Positions 8,257 through 16,931 are shown, counted from the stretch's first letter. The stretch: DNA of 64,000 nucleotides from an uncultured Gammaproteobacteria bacterium (GCA_913060495.1 CAJXRP010000010.1:1-64000); one strand, 5' to 3'. A program made the numbers and translations. The notes: generated by a model not told the origin, from the sequence alone.

Positions 8257-8655
8257 TCAGGCCTGCCGCGCGAATACATAGCGCTTATCAAGCTGATACT
8301 TTACACCATATCCGATGGACAATCCGATGGCAGCGCCCATATAACGGGCGATCTTGCCTCCAATAAAGGCGTCGAAGCCGAGTTCGAAGCCCCAGAATAT
8401 AGCCGTAGTAGCGATGCCAGTGAGTCCGTACAGGGTAAACTTTCCTAGATCCTCGCGGTGGGATGCGGTGATGAACTGGAAGATATATTTCTTATCGAGC
8501 AGATACTTAGTCACTAGCCCTACTAAAGTACCGAACGCCATTGCTAGGTAGATTGTGTAAGCGCCATCGTAAGTTCGAACCACTACTTCCTGCGCTGATA
8601 GGTTCAACACTGTGGCGAGAACGGCGAATAGACTGTATTTGAGAGCAATTGTCAT
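8257..8655 (-). CDS. GtrA-family membrane protein, probable lipid-linked sugar flippase
   Basis: A 132-aa protein with four predicted membrane helices and the family's paired basic motifs LDKKYIF and LDKRYVF after helices 2 and 4. GtrA-family proteins help move polyprenyl-phosphate sugars across the inner membrane. In mycobacteria a GtrA-like protein, Rv3789, lies directly upstream of dprE1 and dprE2, as here. It is the first gene of the operon. A divergent promoter region of about 135 bp separates it from the IMPase-family gene. The family call is firm, while the transport role is inferred from family and context. Confidence 0.82.
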   Translation of the reverse strand: MTIALKYSLFAVLATVLNLSAQEVVVRTYDGAYTIYLAMAFGTLVGLVTKYLLDKKYIFQFITASHREDLGKFTLYGLTGIATTAIFWGFELGFDAFIGGKIARYMGAAIGLSIGYGVKYQLDKRYVFARQA

Positions 8656-8752
8656 TGGTTGAAGCTGTATTAGGTGGTAACGGTAGTAGTTGTCTGTTGG
8701 AGTTTATCGGCCTGAATTGAAAGACTGTTATGCTCGAGACACAGGCTACACG

Positions 8753-8758
8753 TATAAT
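8753..8758 (+). promoter_or_regulatory. Candidate -10 box upstream of the IMPase-family gene
   Basis: A perfect TATAAT hexamer lies 32 bp before the ATG at 8791, in the divergent intergenic region 8656-8790. No good -35 hexamer is found at 16-18 bp; the closest, TTATGC, is 19 bp away. This is therefore a candidate only. Confidence 0.4.
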
Positions 8759-8790
8759 TTCTCTTTTCGCAAATTCCTTTAGAAGGCTCT

Positions 8791-9594
8791 ATGACGGATA
8801 TTCTACTTTTTACGCAGGCTCTCGCTCGAGATGCCGGCAAGCTGGTTGCTGACGAGCGTGCCAACGCAGCACTAACTCATGAATATAAAAACGGTGATGA
8901 GTTAGTCACGAACGCGGATATCAAAGCCGATGAATTTATCTGCGCGGCTATCAACCGGCAATTTCCAGAGCATCAAATTCTCTCGGAAGAATCCTCACCG
9001 GATCTGGGTGCGGTTCAAAAAATCACTACTCCCCTGTGGATCATCGACCCTATCGACGGCACGGTAAATTTCGCACACGGGCACAACCATTCCGCAATCT
9101 CCATAGCCTATGTAGAAGATGCCCAGACCAAGGTGGGCGTAGTCTATAACCCATTCAGCGAAGAGATGTTCTGTTCGGAGCTGGGTAAGGGAGCCTCTCT
9201 TAACGGCAGGCCTATTTCAGTGTCTAGCGAGACCGAGCTCAGGCGTTCTTTGATCGCCACCGGTTTTCCCTATGACAAATCAACTCTGGCTCCAATGATC
9301 CCCAGGTTGCACGCCGTGTTAGCTAACTGTGCAGACATCCGTCGCATTGGCTCGGCGGCGCTAGATATTTGTTTCTTGGCGATGGGTAGGCTGGAGGGTT
9401 ACTACGAAAGCCTCAGCATCTGGGACTTCGCCGCTGCTCGTTTGATAGCTCAAGAGGCTGGCGCGCAGTGTGGTCACTTCAGCGAGGTGCCAGCTGGTAT
9501 CGATCCACAGTTCTATGATCGCGACATCCTAATCGCCAATCCGGCTATCTATCCTCTGCTGCGTGCACTCCTACAAGAGGTGGATAAGGCCTGA
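8791..9594 (+). CDS. Inositol monophosphatase family phosphatase
   Basis: A Mg2+-dependent sugar or nucleotide phosphatase of the IMPase/FBPase fold. Metal-site motifs are clear: Glu66/Glu67 in LSEESS, the WIIDPIDGTVNFAHG block at about 83-97 (Asp86, Asp89) and WDFAAARLIAQEAGA near residue 211. At 267 aa it is full length. It could be SuhB-like or act on a sugar phosphate. Its position divergent from the arabinose-lipid operon makes a phosphosugar substrate conceivable, but this is only context. The ATG follows GAAGG at a usable distance. Confidence 0.85.
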   Translation: MTDILLFTQALARDAGKLVADERANAALTHEYKNGDELVTNADIKADEFICAAINRQFPEHQILSEESSPDLGAVQKITTPLWIIDPIDGTVNFAHGHNHSAISIAYVEDAQTKVGVVYNPFSEEMFCSELGKGASLNGRPISVSSETELRRSLIATGFPYDKSTLAPMIPRLHAVLANCADIRRIGSAALDICFLAMGRLEGYYESLSIWDFAAARLIAQEAGAQCGHFSEVPAGIDPQFYDRDILIANPAIYPLLRALLQEVDKA

Positions 9595-9794
9595 TATTGG
9601 GCGGAAAGTGGTTGATAAGGCTATCAATTTACTCGATGAAGCGAATGGGTTTTCGTTGACTGAAATTGGCTTAGTTCGTAGAGTAGGGCTTATGTTCGGC
9701 GCTATATTTGTCGCCGCGCAATCTCGAAGCGCAAATCCCTTATACCATGCGGCCTTCAGAGATAACTGATAAGTAAAAGTTGAGGAGAAAACTT

Positions 9795-11504
9795 GTGAAG
9801 AACGTCAATCTATTAAAGGCAGCCGTCACGTCGCTTCTGTTGATGCCTGCTCTAAGTAGCGCAGCCGACAGAGTGGGTGATTTTTCACTCCTAGACGCAG
9901 ATGGCTACCACCACAGCATGAGCTGGTACGACGACCATAAGGTGGTTGCTCTGTTGGTGCAGGCTAACGACAGCCAGGCCGCAGCAGATGCAGTGCCAGC
10001 GTTCGATGCCTTGAAGGCTAAGTACGACAGCCAAGGTGTTGAGTTCATGATGATCAACCCTATGGGAAAAGGCAATCGCAGCGCTGTGCAGGCCAAGGCA
10101 GCTGACTACGGTGTCGAAATCCCAATCTTGATGGACGATGCACGGGTAATCTCCGAAGCATTGGGCATAGAGCGAGCCGGTGAGGTACTTCTGTATAACC
10201 CACGCTCCTTCATGGTTGAGTACCAAGGCAGCGTTGCTGCTTCAGAGAAGGCCATTCAAGAGATTTTAGCGGGCGAGGAAGTAAGCAGCGCTTTGGTGGC
10301 GACCAGTGGTCCCACAATTAGCTATGAAACTACTGCCGTGCCTTCCTACGTAGCAGATATTGCGCCGATACTTGCAGATAACTGTGCGACTTGTCATCGC
10401 GAGGGCGGCATCGCTCCTTTCGCAATGGACAGCCACACAATGGTCCAAGGTTGGTCGCCAATGATTCGCGAGGTCTTGATGACTAAGCGCATGCCACCGG
10501 GTCAGATCGATGGCCATATCGGTGAGTTCATCAACGATCGATTGATCACTGATGAAGAAGTGCGAAATGTAATCGCATGGGCCGATGCAGGTGCGCCGAA
10601 AGATGGCGATACCGATCCCCTAACAGAATTAACATGGTCAACTTCTAAGTGGAGCCTTAGTGAAGAGCCTGATTACATCATCAAGGTGCCTTCACAGCAG
10701 GTTCCTGCGACTGGCGTATTAGAGTACAGAGACGTTGCGGTGACGATCGATCTCGACGGTAAGGATCGCTGGGTTCGCGGCAGTGAGTACATCCCGGGTG
10801 ATCGTACTGTATTGCATCACACCATTAATGCTCTGAACTATCCTGAAGAAATTGGTCAGCGACTGGGAGCACTAGGAAGCAACAATCCTGACAAGGCGAG
10901 CATCACCGCCTATATTCCAGGTGGCACCGCGGCATTCAATCCTCCAAACACTGGCGGCTTGTTGAAAGACGGTTCTGTCTTGAATCTTAATCTTCACTAC
11001 ACTACCAATGGTCGTGAGACTGTCGATGAAAGTGAGATTGGATTGTGGTTCTACCCAGAGGGTGAAATTCCTGAGGAAAGAATGTCAGGTCGATGCGCAT
11101 GTATCTTCCCAAACACATGGACGAATATTCCATCGAACGATCCTGCCTTCGAGCAGACAGCGACGATAACCATTGGCAAAGATGCCAACATCCATAGCTT
11201 CTTGCCGCACATGCATTTCCGTGGCAAGTACATGCGCTTCTATGCCGACTACCCAGACGGTTCAAGTGAAGAGCTAATCAATATTGCCGCATACAACTAT
11301 GCATGGCAGATGAGTTACACCTATGCAGAGCCGAAGTTTGTACCAGCGGGTACTAAGATTACGGCGGTAGGTGCGTTTGATAATTCGGCGCAGAATCCTG
11401 CGAACCCAGATCCGGAGCGCACGGTTCCTTGGGGGCAGCAGAGCTGGGACGAGATGTTTTTCGGAGCAGTGCAGTGGAAAAACATCGACCAAGGCGGACA
11501 GTAG
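9795..11504 (+). CDS. Secreted redoxin-like/cytochrome c/copper type II monooxygenase fusion
   Basis: A three-domain exported protein of 569 aa. The GTG at 9795 is chosen because GAGGAG lies 8 nt upstream and a signal peptide follows directly (MKNVNLLKAAVTSLLLMPA, cleavage near SSA). Residues about 25-160 are an AhpC/TSA or thioredoxin-like domain with no cysteine at the usual active site. Residues about 185-270 carry a c-type haem motif CATCH (197-201) with probable distal Met in KRMPPG. Residues from about 300 resemble peptidylglycine/dopamine-type copper monooxygenases. Candidate Cu ligands are His341-His342, His401 in LHY, His472 and His474 in PHMHFRG, and Met554 in DEMFFG, matching the His-His, His, His-x-His, Met pattern of PHM. 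Function is inferred: a periplasmic monooxygenase with a built-in haem electron donor. It ends at a strong terminator. Confidence 0.75.
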   Translation: MKNVNLLKAAVTSLLLMPALSSAADRVGDFSLLDADGYHHSMSWYDDHKVVALLVQANDSQAAADAVPAFDALKAKYDSQGVEFMMINPMGKGNRSAVQAKAADYGVEIPILMDDARVISEALGIERAGEVLLYNPRSFMVEYQGSVAASEKAIQEILAGEEVSSALVATSGPTISYETTAVPSYVADIAPILADNCATCHREGGIAPFAMDSHTMVQGWSPMIREVLMTKRMPPGQIDGHIGEFINDRLITDEEVRNVIAWADAGAPKDGDTDPLTELTWSTSKWSLSEEPDYIIKVPSQQVPATGVLEYRDVAVTIDLDGKDRWVRGSEYIPGDRTVLHHTINALNYPEEIGQRLGALGSNNPDKASITAYIPGGTAAFNPPNTGGLLKDGSVLNLNLHYTTNGRETVDESEIGLWFYPEGEIPEERMSGRCACIFPNTWTNIPSNDPAFEQTATITIGKDANIHSFLPHMHFRGKYMRFYADYPDGSSEELINIAAYNYAWQMSYTYAEPKFVPAGTKITAVGAFDNSAQNPANPDPERTVPWGQQSWDEMFFGAVQWKNIDQGGQ

Positions 11505-11534
11505 TCCACGTTAGTTAACTTGGTTGTAGATCAA

Positions 11535-11565
11535 AGCCCGGTCACTTAGGTGACCGGGCTTTTTT
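11535..11565 (+). terminator. Intrinsic terminator after the copper-monooxygenase fusion gene
   Basis: AGCCCGGTCAC at 11535-11545 and GTGACCGGGCT at 11550-11560 form a perfect 11-bp stem with a TTAG loop, followed by a T6 tract. This is a textbook rho-independent terminator 30 bp after the stop codon. Confidence 0.93.
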
Positions 11566-11575
11566 GTGGGTGGAC

Positions 11576-11692
11576 GCAGCGCAGCAGAGACAGAATTGCG
11601 GCGTTAAAATTTTTTTCAGGTTCGTTGTTTACACACGTAAACGTCTCGCCGGAGAAAAATTTTGCCTTGCACTTCAGCCTCTGCTGCGCTGC
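11576..11692. repeat. 117-bp imperfect palindrome
   Basis: The ends GCAGCGCAGCAGAG (11576-11589) and CTCTGCTGCGCTGC (11679-11692) are perfectly complementary over 14 bp. The arms stay partly complementary inwards, including AAAATTTTT-type blocks, to a central GTTTAC-ACAC-GTAAAC (11627-11642). Because both strands are similar, open frames on each strand encode look-alike peptides, an artefact of the palindrome. It could be a small palindromic mobile element (MITE- or REP-like), a structured RNA or a cruciform. It lacks the core sites of an integron attC. No second copy was noticed in this window. Confidence 0.7.
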
Positions 11693-11824
11693 TCGAGATC
11701 GTGGGGCGTGCACGGCTGCTGGGGTGGTTGCTCGGTTTGGGGGTGTGGTTGGGTTGAGTGCTATTGATAAGTGCGAATAGGGTGGCATACTGCCAATAAG
11801 TTAGAAGTAAACATTGGGGACTTC

Positions 11825-12598
11825 GTGAATACTTATTCTGTTACAAACAAGATCAGAATTCAGTTACTAGTAAATCTCATGATTTTGGCTGGTCTTATCG
11901 CGTTCTCGAAATCGGCGTGGGGGCAAACAGCTAGTGCCGTTCAAGCTGCGCAGAATGATTCGGGCATTATCACTGTATCTGCTCGAGGTACCGTTAGTTC
12001 CAATCTTGGTCGAAATGAAAATGAGCTGCTAGGAATCGTCGCTCCTGAGTATCCTGTGAGAGCGCTGCAACGCAGCATTGATGGCTGGGTTCTTGTCAGT
12101 TTCTCTGTGAAGGAAGACGGTAAGGTAGATGCAGAGTCTATAGTGGTTGTTGATTCGGAGCCGTCAGGTATTTTTGAGAGGGCATCAATCGGCTCTGCTT
12201 CGCAGTTTGAATTTCGGCCGAGGCTAGTGGATGGAACCGCAGTCGGAGTTAACGGACTGCAGTATGTTTTTTCATATCTAATGGATGAAAGAGTTTCGGT
12301 AGCCCTGCCTAGAGATTCGCGAAATCGCGACTACCTGCCCCTTAATTACATCACCCCCAATTATCCGTTGGCTGCTCTTGAGGAAAACATCGAGGGATAT
12401 GTTCTGCTTGAATTTACAGTTACCAAAGATGGCCTGCCTAGAGGTATCGTTATTCTAGATCGTTCGCCTAGTAATATTTTTAATGCGTCGGCAGTCAATG
12501 CAGCTGAACGGTTTCGCTTCGACCCCAGAATCGTGGATGGTGAGCCAGTAGAAGCCGAAGGCGCACAATACCTATTTAGCTTTGAGCGGGATGATTAA
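11825..12598 (+). CDS. Secreted protein with two TonB C-terminal domains
   Basis: A 257-aa protein with an N-terminal signal or anchor segment (LLVNLMILAGLIAFSKSAWG) and two TonB_C domains. Each has the YP start and amphipathic pattern: PEYPVRALQRSIDGWV at about residues 75-90 and PNYPLAALEENIEGYV at about 175-190. The GTG at 11825 is preferred because GGGGA lies 7 nt upstream and the signal sequence begins there; the frame is open to 11771. It lacks the Pro-rich spacer of true TonB, so energy transduction is doubtful. Such domains in non-TonB proteins may bind envelope partners. It converges on the RND gene at 12622. Confidence 0.75.
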   Translation: MNTYSVTNKIRIQLLVNLMILAGLIAFSKSAWGQTASAVQAAQNDSGIITVSARGTVSSNLGRNENELLGIVAPEYPVRALQRSIDGWVLVSFSVKEDGKVDAESIVVVDSEPSGIFERASIGSASQFEFRPRLVDGTAVGVNGLQYVFSYLMDERVSVALPRDSRNRDYLPLNYITPNYPLAALEENIEGYVLLEFTVTKDGLPRGIVILDRSPSNIFNASAVNAAERFRFDPRIVDGEPVEAEGAQYLFSFERDD

Positions 12599-12621
12599 TG
12601 CTTGAAAAGCCGGTGATGGAA

Positions 12622-14958
12622 TCAGCCTGTCACAAGTTTAGCGGTTTTGAATTTGTTGTCGAATCTTCGAAGAATTGTTGGTAAGTAGAACAAGTCCAGC
12701 AGCAGTGCGAGCACTACGATGGGAACCAATAGCTTCGCCGCCTGTTGAAAATAGATGGTGTTGGCGCCGATGAGAATAGTGGTGCCCAAAGCCAAGACGA
12801 TGGTTGTGATGGACAGTGCCGGCCCTGCGGTCTTAATTGCATAGTCGATGGACTCGGTCTTCTCTACGCCGGCACGTCTTTTCTCTAGGTAGTGGCTCAG
12901 CAGGTGGACGGTATCATCGACTACCAGTCCTATGCTGATACTGAATAGCATCATCACGAAGGGGTCTAGCTGCCCCACGAACAAGGCCCAGAAGCCGAAT
13001 ACCATAGTGGCCGGCAGTAGGTTGGGAATGATGCTTAACATGCCGAAATAGAAGCTGCGCATTCCTATGATGAGGCTGATAGTAATCAGTAGCAGACTAA
13101 TCGAGTAACCCTGCAGTAGCTCTATAGTCACCAATTCATCCATGCGCGAGAACAACAGTATGCCGCTGCCATGGAGTAGTTCTGCCTCAGGAAAGTCTTG
13201 CTGGAATTTTTCTGTCACTCTTTGATCAAAATCGATCAGCTCTTGATTCGACATGGGAACGGCGTTGATGAATAAATTAATCATCGAGAAGTCGGTGCTT
13301 ACAAAACTGAACAAGGGAAAGTCATCGCTCTGTATAAGCGCGTAGGCGAGTAAATAATTCGCTACGGTATCGAAGTCATCGGGAACAATATTGAATGCTT
13401 CATCGTGATCGTTCTGCACGCGATGAATCGTCTTTACAACATCCACAACACTCGCGGACGACTCGACTTCATTCTGTTCGTTCAGCCAAAACCCAAAAGC
13501 TTCGACTCTGCGCAGGAAGTCTGGTTCGATGGCGGACCATTCGGCCTGAATATCGATGCCGTAGTTCAGAGCAGGGCCGCGATTGTAATGACCGCTCACT
13601 TCGTCGTAGAACTGTTTGATATCGCTGTCGGCGGCAATAAAGTCGAGGCGATTAAAGTCTGTCTCGTTCAGCGGCAGTAGAGCAAAGGTGGAAATCGCTA
13701 AGAACGTGCAGCCCCAAAAAATTGGCTTATCTCTGCGTAGCGTAAATTCACTGACTTTCTTCAGAGTATCTTCCATGAAGGAGACGCCAGTGCTGGCGAT
13801 CACTTCCCGTTGCGATGTCATCCATATCAGTACCGCTGGTAACAGAAGTAGTGTCAGTAGATAGGCGAATACGATACCTAGTGCAACTATCTGTCCGAAG
13901 TCCTGGATCGCGGGTGAGGAGCACATATTCAGCGATGAGAAACCGATCGCCGTGGTGAGTGCGGCAAGTGAGACCGGCTGAAAATTGTGCGAGATACTCT
14001 CGTGCATAGCATCGATCTTCGCGGTGCCTCTATGCATTGCCTGTTTATAGATAGAAATAATGTGCACACTATTAGCCACCGCCACAATCACCAGAACCAG
14101 TGGCGCAATGATTGAGATGCTGTTGAACGAGAAGCCCAGATAGCCGAGGGTGCCTATGGTGCAGAGCAGGGTGAATAACACGTGGGTCAAGATGCAGATG
14201 CCCAGCGTTGCCGATCTAAAGCAGTAACAGATGGCGAGAACACAGGCCAGAATCACAAAAGGCATGAGGTTGGTTAGGTCATCTACCATCGCCTGCTGGC
14301 TCGACTGTTCCAACATCACGTCACTGTTCGCGAGTATCGTTACATCGGGGTGGCGGCTACGAAGTTCGTCGCGAAGCAGTAGCGCAGCATCGGCTATATC
14401 TAGACGATCGTCATCAGAGATGCCTGCGGAATTCATGGTGATAATCGCGAAGGTGAGTGCGGCATCATCGGACAGAAGATTTGCTGTGAGCAGTCTGTCG
14501 GCTAAAGCGGCATTGGCAACCTCACTTAGGTCTTCTTCTGAATAGCTGCGCAGAGTCTTGATAAAGAGTTTGCTCTGGGTCTCGGGTGACACATAGTCGA
14601 GAATCGTTGTTAGTCGATTAGCGAAGGGCATAGCCGAATAGCTGCCTTTCAAATCGGCAATAGCCGCGAGCAGTTCCTTATTGAACACCGTGTCCGAGTC
14701 GTCCGCTACGAACGCGAAGCGTACCTCTAGTGGAGAAGGGAACGCTTCATCCATCAAGAACAGTTCGTCGAGATAGGGATCACTTTCGGTGAGCAAAGCC
14801 TCTAGCGAGGTATCGAAACTGGTGCGGATAATACCCGTGGCTAACAACAAACTAATAATGACGGACAGCACCGTTAATAGTTTGCGGTTCACAATTGTAA
14901 AATCAGCAACCCGCCTTGAGAACGACTTCATGCTTTGATTGCTTAAAACGTCTGACAT
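12622..14958 (-). CDS. RND-superfamily (MMPL/Patched-like) exporter
   Basis: A 778-aa inner-membrane protein with the duplicated RND layout. There is a first helix near residues 30-47, a large periplasmic loop, a cluster of five helices around residues 230-380, a second helix and loop, and a second cluster from about residue 620. The helix motif SIGLVVDDTVHLLSHYLEK carries the acidic residues typical of the proton-relay helix. It belongs to the HpnN/MMPL-type predicted exporters that often move lipids or hydrophobic compounds. No adaptor or outer-membrane partner is adjacent. It is related to the second exporter at 19516-22017. The gene stops only 23 bp from the convergent TonB_C gene. Confidence 0.85.
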   Translation of the reverse strand: MSDVLSNQSMKSFSRRVADFTIVNRKLLTVLSVIISLLLATGIIRTSFDTSLEALLTESDPYLDELFLMDEAFPSPLEVRFAFVADDSDTVFNKELLAAIADLKGSYSAMPFANRLTTILDYVSPETQSKLFIKTLRSYSEEDLSEVANAALADRLLTANLLSDDAALTFAIITMNSAGISDDDRLDIADAALLLRDELRSRHPDVTILANSDVMLEQSSQQAMVDDLTNLMPFVILACVLAICYCFRSATLGICILTHVLFTLLCTIGTLGYLGFSFNSISIIAPLVLVIVAVANSVHIISIYKQAMHRGTAKIDAMHESISHNFQPVSLAALTTAIGFSSLNMCSSPAIQDFGQIVALGIVFAYLLTLLLLPAVLIWMTSQREVIASTGVSFMEDTLKKVSEFTLRRDKPIFWGCTFLAISTFALLPLNETDFNRLDFIAADSDIKQFYDEVSGHYNRGPALNYGIDIQAEWSAIEPDFLRRVEAFGFWLNEQNEVESSASVVDVVKTIHRVQNDHDEAFNIVPDDFDTVANYLLAYALIQSDDFPLFSFVSTDFSMINLFINAVPMSNQELIDFDQRVTEKFQQDFPEAELLHGSGILLFSRMDELVTIELLQGYSISLLLITISLIIGMRSFYFGMLSIIPNLLPATMVFGFWALFVGQLDPFVMMLFSISIGLVVDDTVHLLSHYLEKRRAGVEKTESIDYAIKTAGPALSITTIVLALGTTILIGANTIYFQQAAKLLVPIVVLALLLDLFYLPTILRRFDNKFKTAKLVTG

Positions 14959-14972
14959 ACTCGAAATAGTTC

Positions 14973-15851
14973 CTAGGTGTTCTTACAGTGTTCCATCCAG
15001 CTTTTCACGCCGTGACTAAGAAACTTCTGCCTATGCAAAATAAAATAGAATTTCCTGGTCCAGTTTCTATGAGGGCAGGCAAGTGGCACTAGCGAGCCAC
15101 GCTTAAATGCTTCTTCTAAGGTAATCTTCGAGAGGCACCCTATGCCAAGTCCTGCTTCGACTGCACGCTTTATACCCTCTGTGTGCTGCAACTCCAACCT
15201 CAAATTCAGATTAGAGAGGATTCCCGTCATGGCGCGATCGAATGCCTGACGCGTTCCCGAACCTTGCTCCCGTACTATCCAGTCCGCCGACAACAGATCC
15301 TCGTCCTGAAGTTCCCCTTGTGAAGCCAACGGATGGGTGGGGGCGCAGAATAGAGCAAGTTCATCTTCGCGCCAGTAGCTTACATCTAGGTCGGCTTCTT
15401 GTAGCTCGCCTTCAATTAGGCCGATGTCCAACTCGAAATTTCTGACCTTGGCAGCAATAGATGCAGTGTTCTCCACGTTCAAATGTACTTTCGCTGTCGG
15501 GTGCTCCTTCATGAACGCCGCCATGATTCCGATTGCGAGATAGTTGCCAATGGTGAGCGTCGCTCCCACCTTTAGCTCGCCGATGTCACTGGCTCCGATT
15601 AAGGAGTTCTCAAGCTCGGTGGCCCCTGCGATCAGTGCCTCCGCCTTCGGGCGCAGGGCAATGCCTTGTTCGTTCAGCTTTAGGCGCTTGCCTATTCTAT
15701 CAAACAGACGCAAGTCGAAACGGTGTTCCAGCTCTTTTAGTGCGGTGCTCGCGGCGGACTGGGACATGGCGAGTTCGTCGGCAGCCAGGCTGACGTTCTC
15801 AAAGCTGGCTACGGCCAGAAACACTTGTAGCTGTTTCAGAGTAAATCGCAT
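14973..15851 (-). CDS. finR: LysR-family transcriptional regulator, FinR-like
   Basis: A 292-aa LysR-type regulator with an N-terminal winged HTH (LKQLQVFLAVASFENVS, then AAASTALKELE-like recognition region, residues 1-60) and a substrate-binding-type effector domain. It is divergent from fpr, encoding ferredoxin-NADP+ reductase, 147 bp away. In pseudomonads finR has this same arrangement and activates fpr during superoxide stress. The symbol rests on family plus arrangement. It is followed within 15 bp by the start of the RND exporter, so the two may be cotranscribed. Confidence 0.82.
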   Translation of the reverse strand: MRFTLKQLQVFLAVASFENVSLAADELAMSQSAASTALKELEHRFDLRLFDRIGKRLKLNEQGIALRPKAEALIAGATELENSLIGASDIGELKVGATLTIGNYLAIGIMAAFMKEHPTAKVHLNVENTASIAAKVRNFELDIGLIEGELQEADLDVSYWREDELALFCAPTHPLASQGELQDEDLLSADWIVREQGSGTRQAFDRAMTGILSNLNLRLELQHTEGIKRAVEAGLGIGCLSKITLEEAFKRGSLVPLACPHRNWTRKFYFILHRQKFLSHGVKSWMEHCKNT

Positions 15852-15998
15852 CGGTTTCTCACTATATATCTACAAAATAGATAAATATTATATAAATTAT
15901 CAGCTTTACAGATATGGTAGATGAGTCCTACACTGCGCGCAATATGTTAGTGGTCCTTTTACTTCCTAAACGGGCCTTTAAAGTCTCAGGAGCGAGCA
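15852..15998. promoter_or_regulatory. finR-fpr divergent control region
   Basis: This 147-bp intergenic segment is AT-rich next to finR (about 15862-15905), with runs such as ATAAATATTATATAAATTAT that could hold T-N11-A LysR boxes and the finR promoter. The fpr ribosome-binding site AGGAG is at 15989-15993. Regulation by FinR is inferred from the arrangement. No single operator can be assigned. Confidence 0.5.
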
Positions 15999-16769
15999 GT
16001 GGCAAATCTTTCTACCCAAAGCGTTACGGATGTCCATCATTGGAACGATTCCCTCTTTAGTTTCAAGACAACGCGAGATCGCTCGCTGAAATTTGAGAAC
16101 GGACACTTCCTGATGCTCGGCATAGAAGTTGAGGGCAAGCCCCTGATGCGCGCCTATAGTATCGCTAGTCCGAACTACGATGATGAGCTGGAATTTCTAA
16201 GTATCAAGGTTGCCGATGGCGCACTCACGTCGCGCTTACAAAACATCCAGGTGGGAGACGAGGTTTTTGTCAGCAGCAAACCCACCGGCACGCTAGTAGT
16301 CGATCACCTGTTGGAGGGTAGAAACCTATATTTGATCAGCACTGGAACTGGTCTAGCCCCCTTTATTAGCATCATTCAAGATCCAGAAACCTACGAAAAA
16401 TTCGATAAGGTCATCGTGACTCACGGTGTGCGCTATGCATCGGAATTGGCCTATCAGCAATTTATTCAACACGATCTGCCCAACAATGAATTCTTCGGTG
16501 CAGAGGTTAGAGAGAAGCTAATCTATTACCCAAGCGTGACTCGCGAAGACTATGGGACCCAAGGTCGTCTGACGGATGCAATGTCCACGGGCAAGTTGTT
16601 CTCCGACATTGGGCTGCCACAAGCAAACCCTGAGCACGACAGATTCATGATCTGTGGTAGCCCAAGCATGTTGAAAGATACCTGCCAGATATTGGACGGT
16701 TGGGGTTTCGAAGAGTCGCGTCAAGGCATCAAGGCGCACTATGTTATTGAGCGTGCGTTTGTTGAATAA
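15999..16769 (+). CDS. fpr: Ferredoxin--NADP+ reductase
   Basis: A 256-aa flavoprotein that exchanges electrons between NADPH and ferredoxin or flavodoxin. The FAD motif RAYSIASPN is at residues 51-59 and the NADP-binding GTGLAPF at 116-122. The short C terminus ends in AFVE, typical of the bacterial subclass II enzymes related to Azotobacter and Pseudomonas Fpr. The GTG start has AGGAG about 6 nt upstream. Its divergent partner is finR. It supplies reduced ferredoxin for oxidative-stress defence and Fe-S repair. Confidence 0.93.
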   Translation: MANLSTQSVTDVHHWNDSLFSFKTTRDRSLKFENGHFLMLGIEVEGKPLMRAYSIASPNYDDELEFLSIKVADGALTSRLQNIQVGDEVFVSSKPTGTLVVDHLLEGRNLYLISTGTGLAPFISIIQDPETYEKFDKVIVTHGVRYASELAYQQFIQHDLPNNEFFGAEVREKLIYYPSVTREDYGTQGRLTDAMSTGKLFSDIGLPQANPEHDRFMICGSPSMLKDTCQILDGWGFEESRQGIKAHYVIERAFVE

Positions 16770-16931
16770 TTTCCGCGCTTAGATTCGCGCTTAGAAAAGG
16801 GCAAGGAAATAGCACTCGTCTTTGGGTATGTGCTAATTCTGTCCTTTCCCCCAAAGTACCTCGCTGCACTACTATCCTCTATGAGGGAGATGCTGTATTT
16901 TTAGAGCATCATTACTCAGGGGAGCCTACGC

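Noticed and set aside
9563-9769. 68-codon open frame between the IMPase gene and the monooxygenase fusion
   Set aside because: It starts inside the IMPase gene, has no good start signal and no recognisable product.
11576-11692. Possible integron attC site
   Set aside because: Size and symmetry fit, but the ends lack RYYYAAC/GTTRRRY cores.
11546-11788. Open frames on both strands across the terminator and palindrome
   Set aside because: The peptides resemble each other only because the DNA is palindromic; no start signal or domain.
16776-16797. Direct repeat of CGCGCTTAGA after fpr
   Set aside because: Two short copies with no further structure; probably chance.
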